Source of the DNA: Thermomicrobiales bacterium | Lineage (GTDB): Bacteria; Chloroflexota; Chloroflexia; Thermomicrobiales; UBA6265 | Direction of reading: 5' to 3' | NCBI GenBank assembly: GCA_030447415.1 | Contig: JAUJOZ010000002.1 | Span: forward strand, 1-64,000 | DNA length: 64,000 nucleotides | Part shown: in pieces, positions 7,859 to 14,526 of the stretch | Position numbering within the stretch: the stretch's first letter is position 1 | How the letters are laid out: every line of letters begins with the position of its first letter | Made by a program: the position numbers and the translations under genes | Notes under the pieces: generated by a model | What the model was told of the DNA's origin: nothing | Databases searched by the model: none | What the model saw: only the letters and a program-made list of their open reading frames with translations

Positions 7859-8848
7859 ATGGGCACCATTGGCTACGCGGCGTCGTTCGAACAGTTCCAC
7901 CCGACCGACCTGCTGCGCTACTGTCAGGAGGCAGAGCGGGCTGGGTTCGGGGCGGTCATGGCCTCCGACCACTTTCACCCGTGGGTGCCCGGCCAGGGGC
8001 ACTCGGCGTTCGTCTGGTCGTGGATGGGGGCGCTCGGATCGACCACCGGCCTCCGCTTCGGGACGGGCGTGACGCCGCCGGGCTACCGCTACCACCCAGC
8101 GGTCATCGCGCAGGCGGCGGCGACGTTGGAAGCGATGTACCCCGGCCGCTTCTACCTCGGCCTCGGCGCCGGGGAAGCGCTCAACGAACACATCGTCGGC
8201 GAGTACTGGCCGGAGGCGCCGGTGCGGCTCGAGCGGCTGATGGAGTCGATCGAGATCATCCAGGCGCTGTTCACCGGCAAGGTGGTCAAACATCGCGGGG
8301 CGCACTTCACGGTCGAGAGCGCGAAGCTCTACACGCTCCCGGACGCCCCGCCGCCGATCTACGTCGCCACCTCGGGGCCGATCATGGCGGGGCGGACGGG
8401 CCGGTTCACCGACGGACTGATCACCGTCGGCGCCGCGGACGAGAAGCTGCGGGGGCTGGTGGAGCGATTCGAAAAGGGGGCGCGCGAGGCGGGCAAGAAC
8501 CCCGCGGCGATGCCACGCATCATCCAGGTCAAGGTCTCCTACGCCGAGACTGTCGAGGCGGCGACCGAGGCGGCGGTCAAGGAGTGGCCGAACGGCGGCA
8601 TGGCGTTCCCGAAGGCGGACATTCGCAATCCCGAAGACTTCGAGGCCATGGCCAAGCTGGTCCGCCCCGAGCATTACAAGAACCGGGTCCTCCTGTCCCC
8701 GGACCTGGAGGAGCACGTTGCCCACCTGCAGCACTTCATCGACCTCGGCTTCAACGAGGTCTACGTGCACAACGTCGGCCGTAACCAGGAAGCGTTCGTC
8801 CGGGCTTATGGGGAGCGGGTGGTGCCGGCACTGAAGTGGCCGGCCTGA
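7859..8848 (+). CDS. F420-dependent LLM oxidoreductase, Fgd-like (TIGR03557 type)
   Basis: A 329-residue TIM-barrel protein close in layout to F420-dependent glucose-6-phosphate dehydrogenase and relatives. Seen are the start GTIGYAASFEQFHP, VMASDHFHPWVPGQGHS (residues 33-49, with the catalytic-type His), GTGVTPPGYRYHPAVIAQ, RFYLGLGAGEALNEHI and PPIYVATSGPIMAGRTGRF. ATG 7859 has AAGGAG eight bases upstream. It would transfer hydride between a substrate and F420; the sugar-phosphate specificity is not proven by motifs. It follows cofE after 183 bases and probably has its own promoter, although I could not pick one out. Confidence 0.9.
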   Translation: MGTIGYAASFEQFHPTDLLRYCQEAERAGFGAVMASDHFHPWVPGQGHSAFVWSWMGALGSTTGLRFGTGVTPPGYRYHPAVIAQAAATLEAMYPGRFYLGLGAGEALNEHIVGEYWPEAPVRLERLMESIEIIQALFTGKVVKHRGAHFTVESAKLYTLPDAPPPIYVATSGPIMAGRTGRFTDGLITVGAADEKLRGLVERFEKGAREAGKNPAAMPRIIQVKVSYAETVEAATEAAVKEWPNGGMAFPKADIRNPEDFEAMAKLVRPEHYKNRVLLSPDLEEHVAHLQHFIDLGFNEVYVHNVGRNQEAFVRAYGERVVPALKWPA

Positions 8849-9103
8849 GACGGCTGTCGCTCGACTGGACGTCCGGACCTGGATGCACCCCTGGCACGTG
8901 GCTATGGCCAATCCGAGCGTCGGCTCCACCTCTAATGCCATCGGTGGATGTCCTCGATCAGCCGATGGGCGTCGACACCGCTCCGGGTTCCGACTGCAGC
9001 GCTCATTCCTGCCAGCGTCTTCTCGGGATCGTGGCTCATCAGGGGGTCATTCGCTGGGCTTTGGACTGGCGCTTGGCGGTGTCATTTGCGCTGCCCAACC
9101 CGT
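8849..9103. other. Intergenic stretch upstream of the FMN-riboswitch promoter
   Basis: Open frames here are Arg/Ser-rich and lack ribosome binding sites. I see no gene, repeat or RNA structure before the promoter at 9104. Confidence 0.5.
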
Positions 9104-9132
9104 TTGACACCCGCTCTCATCCGCGCTATCGT
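9104..9132 (+). promoter_or_regulatory. Sigma70-type promoter of the FMN riboswitch transcript
   Basis: A perfect -35 box TTGACA (9104-9109), a 17-base spacer and a -10 box TATCGT (9127-9132) predict transcription starting near 9139. That is only a few bases before the first paired base of the riboswitch. The same -10 hexamer recurs in front of the ArsR-type gene at 44182. Confidence 0.75.
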
Positions 9133-9144
9133 CTGGAAAGCACA

Positions 9145-9285
9145 GCCTTCGGGGTTTGGTGAGGCCGGCGAGTTGTGTCCGGCCAAGTCCTGACCGGCGG
9201 TACAGCCCGCGAGCGAGCGCGGATTCGCGCGAGCACGATCCGGTGCGATTCCGGAGCCGACGGTAGAGTCCGGATGGGAGAAGGC
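9145..9285 (+). promoter_or_regulatory. FMN riboswitch (RFN element)
   Basis: The closing helix P1 pairs GCCTTC (9145-9150) with GAAGGC (9280-9285). The conserved core is present in order: GACCGGCGGTACAGCC, CCGCGAGC, a variable hairpin (GCGCGGATTCGCGC region), CCGGTGCGATTCCGGAGC, CGACGGTAGAGTCC and GGATGGGAGAAGG. These are the diagnostic blocks of the RFN aptamer, which binds flavin mononucleotide and turns genes off when FMN is plentiful. The P2 arm is unusual: it carries an extra 6-bp hairpin, GGCCGG (9163-9168) with CCGGCC (9179-9184). A transcription terminator follows 63 bases later, and the first downstream genes are ABC importer subunits. Confidence 0.95.
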
Positions 9286-9347
9286 GCGTTGCGGGGCAGG
9301 GGTGACCCTGCTCGCTCCGCGTTGTGCTTCCCCCTAACACCTGGCGC

Positions 9348-9376
9348 ACCCGAGGGCCTCGACCCCCGGGTTTTTT
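9348..9376 (+). terminator. Intrinsic terminator, expression platform of the FMN riboswitch
   Basis: ACCCG (9348-9352) pairs with CGGGT (9367-9371). After one mismatch, GGG (9354-9356) pairs with CCC (9363-9365) around a 6-base loop, and TTTTTT (9371-9376) follows at once. This is a textbook rho-independent terminator. It lies between the aptamer and the coding region, so FMN binding should favour termination. An upstream GGGTG (9300-9304) can pair with CACCC (9347-9351) and might serve as antiterminator; that pairing is inference. Confidence 0.85.
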
Positions 9377-9560
9377 GTGCCTTGTGCGGCGACCCGGAGC
9401 GTTGGGGTTCGGGAGGCGGGTATCGGGGGTTCGGTCCCGTGGGACCGGGCGGCGCTCCTGGCGACCGTCCAGCGCGGGCGGCCGGGTTGAAGGCCGCCGG
9501 CGACTCGTCCCGCCATCCGAATCCCCGCGTCCAGCCTCTGCTCCCCCTGACGGAGTGCCC

Positions 9561-10487
9561 GTGGTCCGTTTCCTCGCCGGTCGCCTCATCTATGCCGCCG
9601 CCGTGCTGTGTGGCGTCGCCACCCTCGTCTTCGGCTTGATCCATCTGTCGGGCGACCCGCTCGCCGGGCTCGTCGCACCGGGCAGCTCGCCCGAGCAGAC
9701 GGCTTCGCTACGCCGCGAGCTCGCGCTCGACCGGCCGCTGACCGAGCAGTACGTGCGGTTTGTCGGCCGGGCTGCCCACGGCGACTTCGGTGAATCATGG
9801 CGTCAGCGCCGGCCGGCGATGGATGCGGTGCTGGAGCGGCTGCCGGCCACGTTGGCGCTGACCGCCGCCGCTATCGGTCTCGCCCTGCTGGTCGGCGGGG
9901 CGCTGGGGATCACGGCCGGCATGCGGCCCGGCGGGGCGACCGACGCCGTGGCGACCGGTGTGGCGCTGCTGGGACAGGCGCTGCCTGGGTTCTGGCTCGG
10001 CACGGTGCTCATTCTCGTCTTCGCCGTCCGCCTCCGCTGGCTGCCCTCGTCCGGATACGAGGAACCGCGGTCCCTCATCCTGCCGGCGGTGACGCTTGCC
10101 TCCTACCCGGCCGCGACGGTCGCCCGCCTGCTGCGTATCTCGCTGGTCGAGACGCTGGCACACGACTACGTGCGGACAGCGCGAGGCAAGGGGCTCCCTC
10201 CCTGGGCGGTGATCCGGGGGCACGCGCTGCGGCCGGCGCTGCTGCCGACGCTAGCGTTTGTCGGTCTCCAGGTCGGGTTCCTGCTCGGCGGCGCGGTCGT
10301 CGTCGAGGGCGTCTTCGCGTACCCCGGGATCGGGCGGCTTGCCTTGCAGGCCGTCGCGGACCGCGACCTCCCGGTGATCCAGGCCTTCGTCGTTGTGGTC
10401 GCGGCGCTCATCGTCCTCGTCAATCTGGTCGTCGACCTCCTGGCGTGCTGGCTCGATCCCCGCATCCGGGTCGGGAGTCGAGGGTAG
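9561..10487 (+). CDS. ABC importer permease, DppB/OppB type, under FMN riboswitch
   Basis: A 308-residue inner-membrane permease of the peptide/opine/nickel importer family. GTG 9561 is preferred because CGGAG (9551-9555) precedes it; GTG 9555 is the alternative. The start VRFLAGRLIYAAAVLCGVAT is the first membrane helix. The large extracytoplasmic part of DppB-type proteins follows (LDRPLTEQYVRFVGRA), then five more helices and the cytoplasmic coupling loop YVRTARGKGLPPWAVIRGHAL, which contacts the ATPase. It is followed after three bases by the partner permease. Control by an FMN riboswitch suggests that the substrate is a flavin or flavin precursor rather than a peptide. No ATPase gene is present nearby. 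Confidence 0.9.
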   Translation: MVRFLAGRLIYAAAVLCGVATLVFGLIHLSGDPLAGLVAPGSSPEQTASLRRELALDRPLTEQYVRFVGRAAHGDFGESWRQRRPAMDAVLERLPATLALTAAAIGLALLVGGALGITAGMRPGGATDAVATGVALLGQALPGFWLGTVLILVFAVRLRWLPSSGYEEPRSLILPAVTLASYPAATVARLLRISLVETLAHDYVRTARGKGLPPWAVIRGHALRPALLPTLAFVGLQVGFLLGGAVVVEGVFAYPGIGRLALQAVADRDLPVIQAFVVVVAALIVLVNLVVDLLACWLDPRIRVGSRG

Positions 10488-10490
10488 GGC

Positions 10491-11414
10491 ATGGCGGTGG
10501 AGCGAGCGGCGGTCACGTGGGAAAGGGCGGGAACCGTACGCCATCCGCAAGCGGGCGTGGTCTCGGGCCGCAGCGGCAATCACCGTGGCCGATCGCGGTG
10601 GACACGACGACCGTCGGTCGGCGGGGCGATCGGGCTTGGGATCGTGCTGTTGCTGGTTGTGGTCGCGCTGGTTGGGCCCCTGGTGGTGCGAGTCGATCCG
10701 GCGCGGCAGGAGCTACTGGGACGGTTGGCGCCGCCAGTGTGGCTGGGGGGCGAGGCCGCCCACCCGCTGGGAACAGATGAGGTCGGGCGTGACCTTCTGG
10801 CGCGGGTGGTGGCCGGGGCGCGCGTCTCACTTCTGGTTGGGCTGACGGCGACACTGCTGGCCGGGACGATCGGGGTGGGGCTGGGACTGGCGGCCGGGTA
10901 CGCGTGCGGGGTCGTCGACCGGGTGGTGAGCTGGGTGGTGGACGTGCACCTCGCCATCCCGTTCGTCGTCGTGGCGATCGCCGTGACGGCGGTGCTCGGC
11001 AACGGGCTCGGCAACGTGCTGCTGGTGCTGGTGAGCACCGGCTGGGTCGGCTATGCCCGCGTCGTCCGCCTCCAGACACGGGCGTTGCGTGAGGCACCGT
11101 ACGTCGAAGCGGCGCGGGCGCTTGGGGCGGGCTGGCCAAGGCAGCTCGGGCGGCACGTCCTACCCAACCTCATCGGACCGGTGGTCGTCCTGGCCAGCCA
11201 GCAGGTGGCGGCGATGATCCTGTACGAGGCGGCCTTGAGCTATCTGGGCCTGGGAGTTCCAGGCGACATCGTGACCTGGGGAGGCATGGTTGCCGGCGGA
11301 CGCGACGCCCTGCTGTCGGCCTGGTGGGTGTCGGCCATTCCCGGCGTGGCGATCGCGCTCACCGTCCTCGGCTTCAACCTGCTGGGAGATTGGCTGGGGG
11401 AAGGGAGGCAGTGA
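10491..11414 (+). CDS. ABC importer permease, DppC/OppC type
   Basis: A 307-residue partner permease. It has a long Arg-rich N-terminal cytoplasmic segment (about 45 residues), a first helix AIGLGIVLLLVVVALVGPL, and the DppC-type loop HPLGTDEVGRDLLARVVAGA (typical of the OppC N-terminal region). It also has the coupling loop YVEAARALGAGWPRQLGRH and further helices ending DWLGEGRQ. ATG 10491 starts three bases after the upstream stop, with GAGGGTAGG as ribosome binding site, so it is operonic with the DppB-type gene. Together they would form the channel of an importer fed by the binding protein at 11540. Confidence 0.9.
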   Translation: MAVERAAVTWERAGTVRHPQAGVVSGRSGNHRGRSRWTRRPSVGGAIGLGIVLLLVVVALVGPLVVRVDPARQELLGRLAPPVWLGGEAAHPLGTDEVGRDLLARVVAGARVSLLVGLTATLLAGTIGVGLGLAAGYACGVVDRVVSWVVDVHLAIPFVVVAIAVTAVLGNGLGNVLLVLVSTGWVGYARVVRLQTRALREAPYVEAARALGAGWPRQLGRHVLPNLIGPVVVLASQQVAAMILYEAALSYLGLGVPGDIVTWGGMVAGGRDALLSAWWVSAIPGVAIALTVLGFNLLGDWLGEGRQ

Positions 11415-11539
11415 AGGGAGTGGAGCGAGGACGCGCTTCCCCTTTTTCCCAACAGACCGACGACTCGAGGCCCCGGTCATCGGGAGTGGACGGCATCATG
11501 CAGGACAGAACGGCGGCCGCGAAGACGGAGGAGCGAGCA

Positions 11540-13115
11540 ATGGCACGGTCGAGGATCTTTGATCGGCCGGTGAGCCGGCGCGACATGCTGCGATGGGCGG
11601 CGGCGAGTGGGGAGGCGCCGCGCTTGGAGGAGCAGCGGCCGGAAGACGCGGACGACAGGTGGTGCCGGCAGCCGCGCAGGCGACGCCAGTGGCCGAGGCG
11701 GTCGACACGCTGGCGATCGACCTGGCGTCCGAACCGGCGACGCTCGACCCCGCGCTCGTGTACGACGCGGACGGCTGGTCCGTGATCCATTCGGTCTACG
11801 ACGCGCTCGTGCAGTACGGGCCGGACGGGGCGATCGAGCCGCTGCTGGCGGAGTCGGTGACGTGGCTCGACCCGCTTACCTACGAGGCGCGACTGCGGCG
11901 GGGCGTGGTCTTCCACAACGGCGAGCCGTTCGACGCGCGCTCGGTGGTCGTTTCCGTCGCTCACCTCGTGGCGCCGGGCTCCCAGGTCGCCGACAACTTC
12001 CGGGTCATCCAGGACGTCGAGGAGGTGGACCCGCACACGGTCCGGTTCAAGCTCTCGCAGCCGGCGCCGTGGCTGCCGGCGCAGATGGCGGCCTGGCTGG
12101 CGATGCTGCCGCCCGGGTACACCGGCGACCCAAGCAGCGACTTCACCGCCAAACCGATCGGGACCGGGCCGTACCGGTTTGCGGGCTGGGAGCGCGGGTC
12201 GCGGATCGAGCTGGAGCTGAACGGGAGCTTCTTCGGCGGGAGCTCGAAGGGACGACCCTTCGCGCGGACGGTGACGTACCGGTTCGTGCCGGAGGGGAGC
12301 ACCCGAGTGGCCGACCTGCTCGCCGGCAACGCCGGCCTGGCACGGAGCGTTCCGGTCGATCAGGTCGAGGCGGTGCGCAGTGCCGGGGCGGAGGTGCGGG
12401 CGGAGCCGATCTCCGGCTCCGCCTGGATCCGGATCCCGACGGACGTAGCGCCCTTCTCCGACGCCCGGGTGCGGCAAGCGCTCAATCACGCCGTGGACGT
12501 CGACGCCATCATCGAGGCGCTGCTCGGCGGCAACGGCCAGCGCCTGGCCAGCTTCTTCGTCCCGAACGGACTCGGCTACGATCCGGACCTCGCCCCTTAT
12601 TCATATGACCCGGACCGGGCGCGGGCGCTCCTCGCCGAATCCGGGTACGCCAACGGGTTCGCCACCACGCTCGCCTACACGAGCGACGAGCGCCAGGAGG
12701 TCGTCGCCGCGGTCGCGGGCCAACTGGCGGAGGTGGGGGTGCGGGCCGAGCTGCAGGCGGTCGAGAAGGCGACCTTCAATCAGACGTGGACCGACCCGCA
12801 GGCCGCCCTCTCCGCTTCGTTACCTGGCGCCCGCTGTTCGACCCATACACGCTGCTCAGCCTGCTCATCTCCAATCGCGGCGTCTTGTCCCGCCACGACA
12901 ACCCGGACGCTCAGCCGCTGATCGACGCCGGGGCCAGCGAGCCCGACGACGCGCGGCGGGCGCAGGTCTATCAGGATCTCGGCCGCGTGCTGCGCGACGA
13001 GCCGGCGGCGATCTACCTCTACAACCTGACCGCGCTCTACGGCGTCGTGGATGAGATGACAACCATCTGGTCGCCGCGACCGGACGACTACATCATCGCG
13101 ACCACCCGCGGGTGA
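11540..13115 (+). pseudogene. Substrate-binding protein of the importer (SBP_bac_5), two frameshifts
   Basis: A solute-binding protein of the DppA/OppA/NikA family, about 525 residues if repaired. ATG 11540 follows GGAGGAGCG. The N terminus carries a twin-arginine export signal (SRRDMLRWAAASG), then switches frame near 11600-11615 into GGAALGGAAAGRRGRQV and the mature chain. The mature frame shows ASEPATLDPALVYDADGW (the family N-terminal motif), LTYEARLRRGVVFHNGEPF, KPIGTGPYRFAGWERGS and FSDARVRQALNHAVDVDAI. Near 12800-12815 a second shift moves into RFVTWRPLFDPYTLLSLLIS, which runs to the stop at 13115. Both shifts have the sense of a single lost base. It is either a decayed gene or a sequence error; the intact flanks and permeases favour error. 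Confidence 0.8.
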
Positions 13116-13267
13116 TGCAAACAGCGGCCGGCACTGGTGGGGCAATTGGAGGGGCAGCGCATGCGTTGGCGGCCTCCGCATAGGATGGGCTGCGTGACGA
13201 GGGCGGCCATGACTCGCGCGGACAATCGAGCTTGCAAGGTGCTCCGCTCCAAGATAGGGAGGCGACG

Positions 13268-14378
13268 ATGACTGTGGCAGCGGGTCATGACACCCGCACG
13301 GCACGGCGACCTCCGACGGAGGAGGAGCTCGCTTTCCTGCGGGAGCGGCGGGTGGGACGGCTGGCAACGGCGGACGCGGCGGGGACGCCGGCGGTTGTGC
13401 CGATCTGTTACGCCTTGATCGAGACCGAGGGCGCGCTGGCTCGGGTCCGCCCGGGACGCGCCGCCGCAGCGGGGGGGGGGCGGCTCGTTGGCGCGGGTGG
13501 GTCTCATCGGCGCGCGGGCGGAGGTCGCACTGGTCGTCGTCGACGACCCGGAGGACGGGGGGCGGTTAGCGGTCGTTCATGTCCGCGGACGCGCGCGGTT
13601 ATTGGAGGTCGTGGAGCCGGGTCATGCCGAGGCAATCGCCGGCCTGCGCGCCAAGTACCCGCAGTACCGACGAATGGCCATCGACACCCGCCCGGTGATT
13701 GAGGTCGCGGACCTCACGGCGACGTCCTGGCGCGGCGATGCCGGGCGCGCCGTCGACGCCCCCTTCCCTCGACCCGGCGACCTCGCGGCCCTAGTACGGG
13801 GTCGCCGGTCGGTTCGCGCGTTCCAGGACCGGCCAGTGCCGCGGGCGGTGGTGGAACAGGCAATCGCGGCGGCGGGGTGGGCGCCGTCGCCGCACGGACG
13901 GCAGCCGTGGCGCTTCGCCGTGATCGAGGCACCGGCCCGCCGGGCAGCGCTGGCGGAGGCGATGGCGGCGACGTGGCGCGCCCAGTTGGAGTTGGACGGG
14001 CAGGACGCCGCCGTCGTCCAGACCCGGCTGGACAAAAGCCGGGAGCGGCTGCGGACGGCGCCGGTGCTGATCGTTCCCTGCCTCTATCTGGCGGACTTGG
14101 ACGCGTACCCCGACCCCGACCGCCAGGCGGCCGAGACGACGATGGCAATCCAGAGCCTTGGCGCCGCCGTCCAGAACCTGCTGCTGACCGTCTACGCCGC
14201 CGGTCTCGACGCCGGCTGGATGTGCGCGCCGCTGTTCTGCCCGGGCATCGTCCGCGATGCCCTCAGCGTTGATGCGACGCTTGTCCCGCACGCGCTGATC
14301 GCGGTGGGCTACGCCGCTAAGGATCCGATTCGCCGCAGCCGGTACTCACTCGACGAGCTGATCGTCTCCTGGGAGTAG
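13268..14378 (+). pseudogene. PPOX - nitroreductase fusion (FbiB C-terminal type), frameshifted at a G10 run
   Basis: ATG 13268 with AGGGAGG upstream opens a PPOX-type N-terminal domain (EEELAFLRERRVGRLATADA, then PAVVPICYALIET). A run of ten G at 13471-13480 coincides with a one-base shift into the second frame. That frame continues the PPOX barrel (RVGLIGARAEVALVVVDDPE, LAVVHVRGRARLLE) and then a nitroreductase domain from about 13780: VRGRRSVRAFQDRPVPRAVV, AAGWAPSPHGRQPWRFAVIE, MAIQSLGAAVQNLLLTVYA, AGLDAGWMCAPLFCPGIV. Repaired, it has about 369 residues. The second domain resembles the FMN-binding C-terminal half of FbiB, which reduces dehydro-F420-0, so it could complete the F420 operon at 5-7.7 kb. 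It follows the riboswitch-controlled importer by 152 bases. Confidence 0.8.
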
Positions 14379-14435
14379 GGCCGCCGGCCGCGGCATCTCC
14401 TCCCTGATCGCGCTCCGAAGCCGGGTGGGTGTGCA

Positions 14436-14467
14436 TCCGACGCCGACGATACCCCATCGGCGTCGGA
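14436..14467. terminator. Bidirectional terminator-like hairpin between convergent genes
   Basis: TCCGACGCCGA (14436-14446) and TCGGCGTCGGA (14457-14467) form a perfect 11-bp stem with a 10-base loop. It sits between the PPOX-nitroreductase gene (plus) and the three-repeat protein (minus). There is no T-run on either side. Confidence 0.55.
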
Positions 14468-14526
14468 CGCGTGGCGTCGCGGTCTTGCCGTTCCCAGTCC
14501 AGCTCTTTCGGCGTGTCAGCCGCGCC

